This document shows positions 32,956-43,386 of a stretch of DNA of 64,000 nt, piece by piece (the stretch's first letter is position 1; every line of letters begins with the position of its first letter). The DNA is from an uncultured Opitutia bacterium (GTDB taxonomy: Bacteria; Verrucomicrobiota; Verrucomicrobiia; Opitutales; Opitutaceae), in the NCBI GenBank assembly GCA_903825285.1, contig CAIJZY010000060.1:1-64000 (forward strand). Direction: 5' to 3'. The notes under the pieces were generated by a model. It worked only from the letters and a program-made list of their open reading frames with translations, had not been told where the DNA came from and did not search any database. Made by a program: the position numbers and the translations under genes.

Positions 32956-33879
32956 CTAAAAGCGCTTCAGCTGCTTGAAATACTTCGCATCGCTCGACGG
33001 CTTGAGCGGATCGGCCGGCGGAGGAGCCTCCGGCGGCGGGGTTTGGTCGACCCGGACCGTCGTGTTCGCCGGTGCGGCGGGGCCAAAACTCGGCAGGCCC
33101 GGCGCGGTGGTTCCCGGGGCCTCCTTCACGGTTTCCAGCCCGGGAATCGGCCCGAAATCGGCCACGTACGGGTTGGCCTTGGTCTCGCCGGCCGGGTTCG
33201 CCAGCGGCGCCGGCGGCGGGACGGATTCACCCCGCAGCAGGCTGTCGAGATTCGCCGGATCACCGCCGCGCGACGCGGTGGTTCCCTCGGGGATCGGCGC
33301 CAGGCTGTTGTCCGCCGGCTTCACCTTCAGCACGTCGTAATCCCTCGGCGTCATCCAGCCCGCCATGTAGTTCGACAGCGGGTTGTCCGCGTTGACGGGG
33401 GGCTTGGCCGCACGTTCACGCTTTGACTCGGTCGCAACGGAGGCTTCCGTCGTGCCCGCCAGGGCGAGATGCGCCGGATCCACCTCGTCGCTGCCGGTGC
33501 CCAGCGTTGCCGTGCCGTCCTTGTCCTTCTCGCCCGTCTTCTGCTCGTTCATGGCGTCGAGGAGCCAGCTGGAGGAGCGCTTCGCCTTGCCGCCGGCCTT
33601 CTCCTTGTCGCGCTGCTTCTCGGCGGCCTGCATGGCGAGGAAGGCGGTCAGCTCGTCATTGGACATCTGCGGCGGCGGCGCGGTCACGCCCTGGACCTGG
33701 ACGTCGAGCCGCTGCTGCTCGGCCGGGGCACGGGCACTCTTGATGGCCTCGAACTGCCGCTTGGCGGCCGTGATCGAGTCCTCCGTCGGGACCGGCGGAG
33801 CGGCAGCCGGGTCCGCGGCCTGCGCGCCCCCCGCGAGAGCCGCGAGCAACAGGAGGTGGCTGCACCGCGGACCGCGCAT
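32956..33879 (-). CDS. secreted Pro/Ala-rich protein of unknown function, downstream of pilT
   Basis: Signal peptide MRGPRCSHLLLLAALAGGAQA; co-directional with pilT. Confidence 0.65.
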   Translation of the reverse strand: MRGPRCSHLLLLAALAGGAQAADPAAAPPVPTEDSITAAKRQFEAIKSARAPAEQQRLDVQVQGVTAPPPQMSNDELTAFLAMQAAEKQRDKEKAGGKAKRSSSWLLDAMNEQKTGEKDKDGTATLGTGSDEVDPAHLALAGTTEASVATESKRERAAKPPVNADNPLSNYMAGWMTPRDYDVLKVKPADNSLAPIPEGTTASRGGDPANLDSLLRGESVPPPAPLANPAGETKANPYVADFGPIPGLETVKEAPGTTAPGLPSFGPAAPANTTVRVDQTPPPEAPPPADPLKPSSDAKYFKQLKRF

Positions 33880-33887
33880 GCGGAGGG

Positions 33888-34979
33888 TCAGGACTTGATG
33901 AAGATGCCCTTGAGGTTCATCTCCAGCGCCTGCGGGTTCGGCGAGAACCGGAGGCCCTCGGCCTTGCTGATCTTGCCCGCCTTGATCAGGCGGAAAATGT
34001 CCTTGTTGAAGGAGAAGCTGCTCGAGTCGGTGCTGCCTTCCAGGATGCCCTGGATCTTCTCGAACTGGCCCTCGAGGATGAGGTTCTTCACGACGACGTC
34101 GGCGTTGAGGATCTCGTTCGTCGGCACGCGGCCGCCGCCCTCCATCGCCGGGATGAGCTTCTGGCAGATGAAGCCGCGCAGCGAGCCCGAGATCGCGCGC
34201 CGGGCCTGGATCTGCTCCTCGGGCGGGAAGAACTCGAAGAGGCGCGTCAGCGACTGCGACACCGTCGCGGCGTGCATGGTCGAGAACACCAGGTGGCCCG
34301 TCTCGGCCGCGGAGATCGCGGTCTCGAAGGTCTCCCGGTCGCGCATCTCACCGATGAGGATGATGTCGGGGTTCTGGCGCAGCACCGCCTTGATCGCCAA
34401 CTCGAAGCTCGGGACGTCGAGGCCGATCTCGCGCTGCTGGAACAGCGACTTCTCATCCTGGAACGTGTACTCGATCGGGTCCTCGATCGTGACAATGTGC
34501 TTGTCCATGTTCTGGTTGATCCAGTTCAGCATGGCGGCCATCGTGGAGCTCTTGCCCGAGCCCGTGGCGCCGCAGATCAGCAGGATGCCGTCCTTCGCCT
34601 GCGCCAGCTTCAGCAGCGGGTCCTGCTGGATGCCGAGGTCCTCGAAGTTCGGCACGCGGCTCTTGATGTGACGCATGACGATGCTGACGAGCCCGCGCTG
34701 GTGGAAGGCGTTGACGCGAAAGCGCCCCACGCCGTCGGCGGCATAGGCGAAGTCCACCTGGCCGTCGTCGTCCCACTTCTTCTTGAAGACCTTGGGCACG
34801 TGCTCGTCCACGAAGGCCTGGGCCTCCGGGCAGGAAATCGGATCCATCTCCACGGGCTTCAAGCGCCCCGAAAGCCGCACGTAACCGGGTTTGTTGGATT
34901 TGACGACGATGTCGCTCGCGCCGCTGTCGACGGCGAGCTTCAGCAGGTCGTTGATGATTTCCGTGTGAGGTGTGGCCAT
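33888..34979 (-). CDS. pilT: type IV pilus twitching ATPase (PilT/PilU family)
   Basis: ICGATGSGKSSTMAAML Walker A, IEDPIEYTF, LIGEMRDRETFETAISAAETGHLVFSTMHA. Confidence 0.93.
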   Translation of the reverse strand: MATPHTEIINDLLKLAVDSGASDIVVKSNKPGYVRLSGRLKPVEMDPISCPEAQAFVDEHVPKVFKKKWDDDGQVDFAYAADGVGRFRVNAFHQRGLVSIVMRHIKSRVPNFEDLGIQQDPLLKLAQAKDGILLICGATGSGKSSTMAAMLNWINQNMDKHIVTIEDPIEYTFQDEKSLFQQREIGLDVPSFELAIKAVLRQNPDIILIGEMRDRETFETAISAAETGHLVFSTMHAATVSQSLTRLFEFFPPEEQIQARRAISGSLRGFICQKLIPAMEGGGRVPTNEILNADVVVKNLILEGQFEKIQGILEGSTDSSSFSFNKDIFRLIKAGKISKAEGLRFSPNPQALEMNLKGIFIKS

Positions 34980-35050
34980 GGGTAAAAAAGCGTTGCGGAT
35001 TCCCTATTTCACCATGCGCTCTACGGCAAGGCTACATTGCCCCTGCTCCC

Positions 35051-35938
35051 ATGAAACTCCGCCCGCTGACTGGAACGATCACGGCGCTCGTCACGCCCTT
35101 CAGAAATCACGAGGTGGCCTACCGCGACCTCGCGAAGCTGGTGGAGTATCAGATCAAAGGCGGCGTCAACGGGCTCGTCCCGGTCGGCACGACCGGCGAG
35201 TCCCCCACGCTGAGCCACGAGGAGCACATGGAGGTGGTCCGCGCCGTGATCGCCGCGGCCCGTGGACGCGTGCCGGTGATCGCCGGCACGGGCTCCAATT
35301 CCACACACGAGGCCGTCGAGCTGACCCAGCACGCGCATGCGGCCGGCGCCGACGGCATGCTCGTGGTCGCGCCCTATTACAACAAGCCCAACCAGGAGGG
35401 CCTGTTCCGCCACTTCTGCGCCGTGGCCGAGGCCACCGACCGGCCGATCATCCTCTACTCCATCCCGGGCCGCTGCGGCATCGAGATCGGCGTCGGCGTG
35501 GTCGAGCGGCTGCGCGCCCGCTACGGGCACGTCCGGTGGATCAAGGAGGCCGGCGGCAACGTTGACCGCGTCGACCAGCTCAAGTCGGCCCTGGGCGCGG
35601 ACATCACCGTGCTCAGCGGCGACGACTCCCTCACCCTGCCCTTCATGGCCGTGGGCGCCGAGGGCGTGATCAGCGTCGCCTCCAACCTGGTCGTCCGCGA
35701 GGTCAGCCAGATGGTGCGCCTCGCCCTCGCCAACGACTTCACGCAGGCGGCCCGGCTGCACCGGCGGCTCTATCCGCTGTTCAAGGCGGTGTTCCTCGAC
35801 CCGAACCCGGTGCCGATCAAGGTCCTCCTCGCCCGGGCGAAGCTCATCGGCTCCCCGGCCGTGCGCCCGCCGCTGTGCGAGCTCACGCCCGCCCACCTCC
35901 CGATCCTGCTCAAGGCCCTCGCCACCGCCCGCCGCTAA
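35051..35938 (+). CDS. dapA: 4-hydroxy-tetrahydrodipicolinate synthase
   Basis: GTITALVTPF, GTTGESPTLSHEEH, YYNKPNQEGLFRHF, IKEAGGN. Confidence 0.96.
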   Translation: MKLRPLTGTITALVTPFRNHEVAYRDLAKLVEYQIKGGVNGLVPVGTTGESPTLSHEEHMEVVRAVIAAARGRVPVIAGTGSNSTHEAVELTQHAHAAGADGMLVVAPYYNKPNQEGLFRHFCAVAEATDRPIILYSIPGRCGIEIGVGVVERLRARYGHVRWIKEAGGNVDRVDQLKSALGADITVLSGDDSLTLPFMAVGAEGVISVASNLVVREVSQMVRLALANDFTQAARLHRRLYPLFKAVFLDPNPVPIKVLLARAKLIGSPAVRPPLCELTPAHLPILLKALATARR

Positions 35939-35942
35939 TCCC

Positions 35943-36674
35943 ATGGCTCCCCGTATCCTCATCAATGGCGCCAAGGGCCGCATGGGCCAGGCGATCGCCG
36001 CCGCCGCGCCGGAGCTCGGCCTGACGGTCGGTGCCGCCGTCGACGTCGGCGACGACCTCGGCCGCGCCCTCGACTCGGCCGACGTCATCGTCGACTTCAG
36101 CTCCCACCACGCGACCCGCGCGGTGCTCGAGCTCGCCGCGGCGCGCCGCAAGGCCGTCGTGATCGGCACCACCGGGCACAGCGCCGCGGCCAGGGCGGAG
36201 CTGCTCGCGCTCGCCGCCAAGGTGCCCTGCGTGTGGGCCGGCAACTTCTCGGTCGGCGTGAACCTGCTCTTCGCCCTCACGCGCCGCGCCGCCGCCGTCC
36301 TCGGCTCCGACTACGACGCGGAGGTCGTCGAGATGCACCACCGGTTCAAGAAGGACGCGCCCAGCGGCACCGCCGCGCGCCTGCTCGAGATCATCCTCGA
36401 GGAGCGCAAGCTCACCGCCGCGGCGCTGCGCCACGGCCGCCAGGGCATCACCGGCGAGCGCACGCCTTTCGAGGTCGGCATCCACGCGCTGCGCGGCGGC
36501 GATGTCGTCGGCGACCACACCGTGATCTTCGCCGCGCTGGGCGAGCGCCTCGAGCTGAGCCACAAGGCCAGCGACCGCGGCATCTTCGCGCGCGGCGCCC
36601 TGCGCGCCGCCCAGTGGGTCGCCACCCAGCCGCCGGGCGTGTACGACATGCAGGATGTGCTGGGGCTGAAGTGA
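35943..36674 (+). CDS. dapB: 4-hydroxy-tetrahydrodipicolinate reductase
   Basis: INGAKGRMGQAI, VIGTTGHS, EVVEMHHRFKKDAPSGTA. Confidence 0.96.
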   Translation: MAPRILINGAKGRMGQAIAAAAPELGLTVGAAVDVGDDLGRALDSADVIVDFSSHHATRAVLELAAARRKAVVIGTTGHSAAARAELLALAAKVPCVWAGNFSVGVNLLFALTRRAAAVLGSDYDAEVVEMHHRFKKDAPSGTAARLLEIILEERKLTAAALRHGRQGITGERTPFEVGIHALRGGDVVGDHTVIFAALGERLELSHKASDRGIFARGALRAAQWVATQPPGVYDMQDVLGLK

Positions 36675-36678
36675 CGCC

Positions 36679-37269
36679 ATGATCACCTCCATCCAGGGCA
36701 CGCTGACCGCGGCCACGCCGTTGCACGCGGTCGTTGAGCTCAACGGCTTCGGCTACGAGGTGAACATCCCGGTCACCACGGCCGAGAAACTCCCGGCCCC
36801 CGGCGCAACCGTCAAGCTGCACACCCACGTGATCTACCGCGAGGACGCGCAGACCCTCTACGGCTTCGCCACGCCCGCCGAGCGCGACTTCTTCCGGCTG
36901 ATGATCGAGCACGTCACCGGCGTCGGCCCGAAGGTCGCACTGAGCATCATGAGCCGGCTCTCGCTCCCCCTGCTGGAGGAGGCCATCCGCATCGGCGACA
37001 TCGCCACGCTGGCCAAGTGCCCGGGCATCGGCAAGAAGACCGCCGAGCGACTCGTGGTGGAATTGAAGTCCAAGGTCGGCGGCACCGCGACCACCGTGGA
37101 GCCCGGCGCCCCGGCCGAGGTATCGCCGAGTTCGCACCGGGATGCCGTCGCCGCGCTCACCGCACTGGGCTACAAGGCCGCGGACGCCGACCAGGCGGTC
37201 CGGCGGGCCGCGCTCACGCTCGGGCCGAAGGCCACGACGGAGGCGCTGATCAAGAAGGCGCTGGCCTGA
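36679..37269 (+). CDS. ruvA: Holliday junction branch migration protein RuvA
   Basis: MITSIQGTL, LMIEHVTGVGPKVALSIMS, CPGIGKKTAERLVVELKSK HhH motifs. Confidence 0.96.
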   Translation: MITSIQGTLTAATPLHAVVELNGFGYEVNIPVTTAEKLPAPGATVKLHTHVIYREDAQTLYGFATPAERDFFRLMIEHVTGVGPKVALSIMSRLSLPLLEEAIRIGDIATLAKCPGIGKKTAERLVVELKSKVGGTATTVEPGAPAEVSPSSHRDAVAALTALGYKAADADQAVRRAALTLGPKATTEALIKKALA

Positions 37270-37270
37270 C

Positions 37271-37933
37271 TTACTTCTGGAAGCGGACGGCGGCCATCTC
37301 GACCTTGCCCTGGAACGGGCGCACGGTGCGGATCGCGCGGTTGTTGGCCGGCAGCGGCGTGCGCCCGTCGAAATGCAGGTCGTCGATCGAGACCGTCTCC
37401 ATCGAACTGAGGCGGACGTCGTTCATCCAGTCACCGAAGGCCACCTGGTCGCCGTTGGAGGCCAGCTCGACGGCCTCCCCGGTCGTCTCGCGCAGATTGA
37501 GCGAGCGCGGGCCGAGTACCGGCTGCAGGACCGGGCGGGCGGCGGTGGTCGCGGCCATGGCCGGGACCGCGGCGGGCGCGGTGACCTGGGCCATGGTGTC
37601 GGGAGCCACGGCGACCGGGCGGTGCGAGCGAACGACAAAGACGAGCGCGAGGCAGGCCGCGGCGGCCACCAGCGTGCCGGCGTAGGCCGGCCAGCCGAGG
37701 GTGCGGCGCGGCTTGATGGCCACGGTTTCGGGCGCGTGCGCGGGCTCGGGGGCCTCGGTGCGGAACGCCTCGCCCAGCTGCACGCAGGCCTTCTGCATCT
37801 GGCAGTACTGGCGATAGACAACGCGGCGCTCGGGACTTGAGCGAACCTCGGCCTCCAGCAGCGCGGCATCTTCCGGGCTGATCTGGTGGTCAACGTAGAG
37901 GTTCAGGAGTTCGATGAACTTGGACTCTTTCAT
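37271..37933 (-). CDS. putative membrane anti-sigma factor
   Basis: LLNLYVDHQISPEDAALLEAEVRSSPE N-terminus plus one TM; immediately downstream of the ECF sigma gene. Confidence 0.75.
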   Translation of the reverse strand: MKESKFIELLNLYVDHQISPEDAALLEAEVRSSPERRVVYRQYCQMQKACVQLGEAFRTEAPEPAHAPETVAIKPRRTLGWPAYAGTLVAAAACLALVFVVRSHRPVAVAPDTMAQVTAPAAVPAMAATTAARPVLQPVLGPRSLNLRETTGEAVELASNGDQVAFGDWMNDVRLSSMETVSIDDLHFDGRTPLPANNRAIRTVRPFQGKVEMAAVRFQK

Positions 37934-37974
37934 GGTGGTGTTGGGTCAGGTGCGGCAGAGGTCAGGCTGCCTGG

Positions 37975-38580
37975 TCAGGTCTTGAAATCTTCTCCGAGCT
38001 TGGCGCGCAGGCTCTCGCGGGCGCGGGCAATGCGGCTTTTCACGGTGCCGACGGAAATGCCGAGGATGTCGGCGATCTCCTCGTAGGACAGGTTCTTGAT
38101 GTTGCGGAGGGTCAGGATCTCGCGGTGCTTCGCGCTGAGCCGCTCCATCGCCTGCCCGATGCGGGCGACGAACTCCGAGGTCACGGTGATGTCGCCCGGG
38201 GTTTCCACCTCAGCCGGGATCAGGTCCGCCAGGGTCGTCGGGTTGTCTCCGCTCACCGGGGCGTCGAACGACACGGACTTGTCCCGCTTGCGGCGCCACC
38301 AGTACCAGTAGCGGTTGCGGGCCAGGTTGGTCGCGATCTGGTAAAGCCAGGTGGAGAACGCCGAGTCGCCCCGGAAGTTGACCAGCCCGCGGTGGGCCCG
38401 GATGAAGGCGTCCTGGGTGACCTCCTCGGCATCCTCCGCATTGCGCAGCAGCTGGTGCACCATCGCGTAAATGCGGTCCCAATAGCGCGAAACCATTTCA
38501 TCGAACGCCGCCTGGTCGCCGTTTTTGAAGCGATCGACGAGCATCTGATCAAGGGCTACTTCCTGAGCTTTGGTTGACAT
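37975..38580 (-). CDS. ECF-type RNA polymerase sigma factor
   Basis: DAEEVTQDAFIRAHRGLVNFRGDSAFSTWLYQIATNLARNRYW region 2; LSYEEIADILGISVGTVKSRIARARESLR region 4. Confidence 0.94.
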   Translation of the reverse strand: MSTKAQEVALDQMLVDRFKNGDQAAFDEMVSRYWDRIYAMVHQLLRNAEDAEEVTQDAFIRAHRGLVNFRGDSAFSTWLYQIATNLARNRYWYWWRRKRDKSVSFDAPVSGDNPTTLADLIPAEVETPGDITVTSEFVARIGQAMERLSAKHREILTLRNIKNLSYEEIADILGISVGTVKSRIARARESLRAKLGEDFKT

Positions 38581-38761
38581 GCGTTCAACCTCGCTCTGAT
38601 GGGCATATTTCTGGATTGTTCCCAATTTCGTGGTGAGTGGATGCGTGGATTATGCCGGCGCGTCGGTGCGGTCAATGCCGCCCCGTCGCTCTCGCCCCCG
38701 AAATTACTTGCCAAAGCACGATGGCGGAACCTATTTCGCGCTTTTCCTTTACTTTGCCCGG

Positions 38762-38836
38762 GGGCTGGTAGCTCAATGGTAGAGCAGTTGCCTTTTAAGC
38801 AATTGGTTCTGGGTTCGAATCCCAGCCGGCCCACCA
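38762..38836 (+). tRNA. tRNA-Lys (anticodon TTT)
   Basis: Acceptor GGGCTGG/CCGGCCC, anticodon loop CTTTTAA in GTTGC/GCAAT stem, T-arm CTGGG-TTCGAAT-CCCAG, encoded CCA. Confidence 0.96.
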
Positions 38837-38872
38837 TCTTTACAACTCCGCCCACAACCTGCGATCGCCCAA

Positions 38873-39520
38873 ATGAAGCGTCTGATCATCATTGAAGACC
38901 AAACAGCGGTGAGGGAGATGCTTGCGGAGATTCTTAGACTCGATCCGAACTACGAGCTCGTCGGTGAGAGCGGCGACGGCCAGAACGCCGTGGCGCTCTG
39001 CCTGGAAACCAAGCCCGACCTCCTGATCCTCGACGCCAAGCTCCCGGGCCTCAACGGCGTCGATATCCTCCGGCGGACCGCCAAGAAATTGCCCGGCATG
39101 CGCGTGCTGGTGTTCTCGGGCTACGAGAACCCCGTCCTGGTCCGCGAGATGCTCGAGGCCGGCGCCCATGGCTTCGTGGAAAAGACCGCCGGCCTCGGCG
39201 AGTTCAAGAAGGGCCTCGAGACGGTCGGCAACGGCGGCACCTACTTCGGACCCGCGGTCGCCGCCCTGCTGCGGGACGTGGTCGCGAACCCCGACGCCAG
39301 CAGCGCCTCCGACTTCCTCACCGACCGCGAGCGCGAGATCCTGCAACTCGTCGCCGAGAGCCACAGCACCCGCGAGATCGCGGCCAAGCTGGGCATCAGC
39401 ATCAAGACCGTCGACAACCACCGCACCAACCTCATGCGCAAGCTCAACCTCCACGACATCGCCAGCCTCACCCGCTACGCGCTGGAGGTCGGCCTGATCG
39501 AGCAGAAGAAGGCGCAGTAA
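38873..39520 (+). CDS. NarL/LuxR-family response regulator
   Basis: REC domain ([27 protein letters not shown]) and LuxR HTH ([43 protein letters not shown]). Confidence 0.93.
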   Translation: MKRLIIIEDQTAVREMLAEILRLDPNYELVGESGDGQNAVALCLETKPDLLILDAKLPGLNGVDILRRTAKKLPGMRVLVFSGYENPVLVREMLEAGAHGFVEKTAGLGEFKKGLETVGNGGTYFGPAVAALLRDVVANPDASSASDFLTDREREILQLVAESHSTREIAAKLGISIKTVDNHRTNLMRKLNLHDIASLTRYALEVGLIEQKKAQ

Positions 39521-39580
39521 AACCTTGCCGCCGCGGACTCGTTGCCCAATAGAATTTCACCGACCACCCTCGACCACTCC

Positions 39581-40132
39581 ATGAATATCGCCTCGAAGAA
39601 ACTGATCCTCGTCATCGCCAGCGCCGTGTTCCTCCTTGCGGGCTGCAAAAAGAAGCCGGCACGCCCCGATCCGAGCGCGACGGTGCTCGGGCCCACCGGC
39701 ACAGTTTCGCCGGAGACGCTCGCGCCGGCTGCTGATCCGAACGCGGCCGGACTCCAGCAGCGCGACCCGAACATCATCGAGACGGACGACATGATTAAGG
39801 GCCTGCTCGGCGCGGTCTACTTCGACTTCGACAAGTCCAACGTCAAGGAGAGCGAGCGCGCGAAGATCCAGGCCGCGAAGGACTACCTCGCGAAGAACCC
39901 GACGCACCGCATCCTCTTCGAGGGCCACTGCGACTGGCGCGGCACCGACGAGTACAACCTTAGCCTCGGCGACCGCCGCTCCACCGCCGCCAAGAAGTAC
40001 CTCATCTCGCTCGGCGTTCCCGCCGACAAGGTCGAGGCCAACTCCAAGGGCAGCCTCGAGGCCGCCAAGAACGCCGACGACGCGACGATGGCCAAGGACC
40101 GCCGCGCCGAGATCATCGTGCTGAAGAAGTAA
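39581..40132 (+). CDS. pal: OmpA-family peptidoglycan-associated lipoprotein
   Basis: Lipobox LLAGC; OmpA motif VYFDFDKSNVKESERAKIQAA ... FEGHCDWRGTDEYNLSLGDRRS. Confidence 0.9.
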   Translation: MNIASKKLILVIASAVFLLAGCKKKPARPDPSATVLGPTGTVSPETLAPAADPNAAGLQQRDPNIIETDDMIKGLLGAVYFDFDKSNVKESERAKIQAAKDYLAKNPTHRILFEGHCDWRGTDEYNLSLGDRRSTAAKKYLISLGVPADKVEANSKGSLEAAKNADDATMAKDRRAEIIVLKK

Positions 40133-40154
40133 ACTTCCCCCACTCTGCCAAAAA

Positions 40155-40182
40155 GCCCCGGTGCAAACCGGGGCTTTTTTTT
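40155..40182 (+). terminator. rho-independent terminator after pal
   Basis: GCCCCGGT-GCAA-ACCGGGGC followed by eight T. Confidence 0.96.
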
Positions 40183-40193
40183 GGTCGTCCGGG

Positions 40194-40304
40194 CGAACGC
40201 CGAACGCTCAACGCCGCACGCCCAACGTCCTTGTGAATTTCAGCGCGCGGCTAGGCCGCGGGAACGATGCTTCGACGTTCGATGTTCGGCGTTGGGCGTT
40301 CGTC
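40194..40304. repeat. heptad-repeat inverted element A
   Basis: Left: cgaacgc-cgaacgc-tcaacgc-cgcacgc-ccaacgt; right: cttcgac-gttcgat-gttcggc-gttgggc-gttcgtc; exact 7-bp phase on both sides. Confidence 0.88.
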
Positions 40305-40318
40305 CGGAAACGCAATAT

Positions 40319-41692
40319 CTACGGCTGCGCCAGCGCCGCAAGAATTCGCTTCGAGGTCGCGATGCCTTTCTTCATGACCTCGAGGTTGAAGCTCTCGTTC
40401 GGCGCGTGCAGGTTGTCCTGCGGCAGGAAGAGGCCCATCATCACGGAATCGAGTCCGAGCACGCGCTTGATCTCGCCGATGATCGGCACGCTGCCGCCCT
40501 CGCGAAGATAGAGCGGGGCCCGGCCCCAGATCTCGGTCACGGCGGCATCCGTCGCGCGGAACGCCCGTGCCAGCACCGGCGACTGGTCCTTGGGGGTGTT
40601 CGTGCGGTCGGGTGGCACCACCACGTAGGGCTCGCCGCTGTGCCCGGGCACAATTTTCAGGCGCACGCCCTTCGGCGCCCGCGCCTCGATCGCGCTGATG
40701 ACGAGGGCCCGGATCTTGTCGGGCACCTGGTTCGCCACGAGCCGGCACGTGATCTTCACGAAGGCGCGGCTGGGGATCACCGTCTTGCTGCCCTCGCCCT
40801 GGTAGCCGCCGCCAAATCCATTGAACTCCAGCGTCGGGAGGAAGCGCACCGCCTCGAAGGGCGTGATGCCCGGCGGCACGTGAAACGCATCAATGCCGAG
40901 GAATTTCCGGTAGTCCTCCTCCTTCGCCCCTAGCTTGCGCAGCTCCTCGCGCTCCCACGGCTCCACGTCGAGCACGTCGTCATAGAAGCCGGGGATGTTC
41001 ACGCGGCCGTCGGGAGTGTGCAGCGACGCGCACAGCTCGGCGAGCGCCTGGATCGGGTTCAGGAGGACGCCGCCGTGCAGCCCGGAATGCAGGTCGCTGT
41101 TCGGGCCCGTCGCCTCGACCTCGAGCGCCACCAGCCCGCGCAGCCCGGCCGTGATCACCATCTGCTGCTCGTTCGGGATGCCCGTGTCGGAGAGAAACAC
41201 AAAGTCCGCGGACTTCAGCCGCTCGCGGTAGGCGCGGATGAAGGGCCCGAAGCTGGGGCTGCCCATCTCCTCCTCGCCCTCGATCATGAACGTGATCCGC
41301 AGCGGCAGATTCGGATTCTCCTCGAGCAGCTGGCCGACCGCCGTGATGTGCGTCAGGAGCGGTCCCTTGTTGTCGGCCGCGCCGCGACCGTACATGCGGT
41401 TGCCGCGGATGGTCGGCTCGAAGGCCGGCGACTCCCACAGGTTGAGCGGGTCCGCCGGCTGCACGTCGTAGTGGCCGTAGATGATCACGTGCGGCCAGGA
41501 CGCGGGGCCCGGGCGCTGCGCCAGGATGATCGGATGCAGGTCGGTCTTCACCACCTCCACGTCAAAGCCCATCGAGCGGAGCAGGCCGGAGACGAACTCC
41601 TGGGCGCCCCGCATGCCGTCCTTGAACTTGGAGTCGGCGGAGACGCTCGGTTGGCGGATGAATTCCTTCAGTTTTTCAACGGGGTCGAACAT
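40319..41692 (-). CDS. M20-family metallo-dipeptidase/deacylase
   Basis: IIYGHYDVQPADP, YGRGAADNKGPL, MIEGEEEMGSP. Confidence 0.93.
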   Translation of the reverse strand: MFDPVEKLKEFIRQPSVSADSKFKDGMRGAQEFVSGLLRSMGFDVEVVKTDLHPIILAQRPGPASWPHVIIYGHYDVQPADPLNLWESPAFEPTIRGNRMYGRGAADNKGPLLTHITAVGQLLEENPNLPLRITFMIEGEEEMGSPSFGPFIRAYRERLKSADFVFLSDTGIPNEQQMVITAGLRGLVALEVEATGPNSDLHSGLHGGVLLNPIQALAELCASLHTPDGRVNIPGFYDDVLDVEPWEREELRKLGAKEEDYRKFLGIDAFHVPPGITPFEAVRFLPTLEFNGFGGGYQGEGSKTVIPSRAFVKITCRLVANQVPDKIRALVISAIEARAPKGVRLKIVPGHSGEPYVVVPPDRTNTPKDQSPVLARAFRATDAAVTEIWGRAPLYLREGGSVPIIGEIKRVLGLDSVMMGLFLPQDNLHAPNESFNLEVMKKGIATSKRILAALAQP

Positions 41693-41749
41693 GCCGCCAC
41701 GCTGGCGCATTTCCCGCGCCCACGCCAACCGCAAAACAGCCCGCTCGGC

Positions 41750-43297
41750 TCAGTGCTTGAAGTGCCGGATGCCGGTGAAGACCATCGCCACGCCGCGCTC
41801 GTCGGCCGCCTTGATGACCTCGTCGTCGCGCACCGAGCCGCCCGGCTGGATCGCCGCCGTGGCGCCCGCGTCGGCCGCGGCGATCAGGCCGTCGGCAAAC
41901 GGAAACAGCGCCTCGCTCGCCACCACCGAGCCCTTCAGGTCCAGCCCGGCCGCGCCGGCCTTCCAGACCGCGATGCGCGAGCTGTCCACGCGGGCCATCT
42001 GCCCTGCACCCACGCCGAGCGTCTGCTCGCCGCGACAGTACACGATGGCGTTCGACTTGACGTGCTTGCCCACGATCCAGCCGAACATCAGGCCCGCCCA
42101 CTCCTCCGGCGTCGGGCTGCGCTTCGTGACGACCTTGAACTTGGACGGATCCCCGAGCGTGGCGTTGCGGTCCTGCACCAGCATGCCGCCCACCACGCTG
42201 CGCACCTCGCGGAGCGAGTCGGCCCCGAGCCCGCCCTTCGCGATCATGAGCCGGAGGTTCTTCTTCGCCGCGAAGATCGCCAGCGCCTCGTCGCTGAACC
42301 GCGGCGCGATGATCACCTCGGTGAAGATCTCGGCGATCGTCCGCGCCAGCGGCGCCTCCAGTGTGCGGTTCACCACGATGATCCCGCCGAACGGCGCCTG
42401 CCGGTCGGTCGCGAACGCCTTCTCCCACGCCGCCTCGAGCGTGTCCGCGCTCGCCACGCCGCAGGGGTTCGTGTGCTTCAGGATCGCCACGGTCGGACGC
42501 TGGAACTCGCCGATGAGGTACGTCGCCGAGGTGATGTCCAAGATGTTGTTGTAGCTGAGCTCCTTTCCCTGGAGCTGCTGGAAGTGCTCGTGGAAGCTCC
42601 CGTACAGCGCGGCCTGCTGGTGCGGGTTTTCGCCGTAGCGAAGGCTCTGCGCCTTCCGGTAGGTCAGCGTCAGGTTCTCGGGGAAGCCGGCCAGCGCCGC
42701 GAGGTCCGGACCCGCGGCCTGCGCCTCGAGGTACTGCGCGATCGCGGTGTCGTAGCGGCCGGTCCGCTGGAAAACCTTCAATGCGAGCCGGCGCCGCAGC
42801 TCGGCCAGCGCGGCCGGCTGAGCCAGGGCCGCGAGCACCGCGCCGTAGTCGGCGGGATCGCAGACCACCGTGACGCTCTCGTGGTTCTTCGCGGCGCTGC
42901 GCAGCATGGAGGGCCCGCCGATGTCGATGTTCTCGATCGCCTCCTCCAGTGTCACATGCGGCTTCGCCACCGTGGCCTCGAAGGGGTACAGGTTCACGAC
43001 CACGAGGTCGATCAGGTCGATGCCGGCCTTCGCCGCCTGGGCCAGGTGCTCGGGCTTGTCGCGCCGGCACAGCAGGCCGCCGTGGATCTTCGGGTGCAGC
43101 GTCTTCACGCGCCCCTCCATCATCTCGGGAAAGCCGGTGTGCTGGCTCACCTCCGTCACGGGCAGCCCGCGCTCCGCGAGGAGCCGGGCGGTGCCGCCCG
43201 TCGAGAGGAGCGTGTAGCCGTGCTGCCGCACGAGGGCCGTGGCGAAGTCCGCCAGGCCGTTCTTGTCGCTGACGGAGAGAAGGGCGTATTTGGCCAT
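41750..43297 (-). CDS. purH: bifunctional AICAR transformylase/IMP cyclohydrolase
   Basis: [47 protein letters not shown]; start MAKYALLS at 43297. Confidence 0.96.
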   Translation of the reverse strand: MAKYALLSVSDKNGLADFATALVRQHGYTLLSTGGTARLLAERGLPVTEVSQHTGFPEMMEGRVKTLHPKIHGGLLCRRDKPEHLAQAAKAGIDLIDLVVVNLYPFEATVAKPHVTLEEAIENIDIGGPSMLRSAAKNHESVTVVCDPADYGAVLAALAQPAALAELRRRLALKVFQRTGRYDTAIAQYLEAQAAGPDLAALAGFPENLTLTYRKAQSLRYGENPHQQAALYGSFHEHFQQLQGKELSYNNILDITSATYLIGEFQRPTVAILKHTNPCGVASADTLEAAWEKAFATDRQAPFGGIIVVNRTLEAPLARTIAEIFTEVIIAPRFSDEALAIFAAKKNLRLMIAKGGLGADSLREVRSVVGGMLVQDRNATLGDPSKFKVVTKRSPTPEEWAGLMFGWIVGKHVKSNAIVYCRGEQTLGVGAGQMARVDSSRIAVWKAGAAGLDLKGSVVASEALFPFADGLIAAADAGATAAIQPGGSVRDDEVIKAADERGVAMVFTGIRHFKH

Positions 43298-43386
43298 GCT
43301 GGATCCCGAGTGTTGAGCCCGCGCCAAACCGCCAGCAAGTCCGAAAGCCTCTTGCTCCGCGCAAGTTCCCGCGTCTCTTATGCGGC

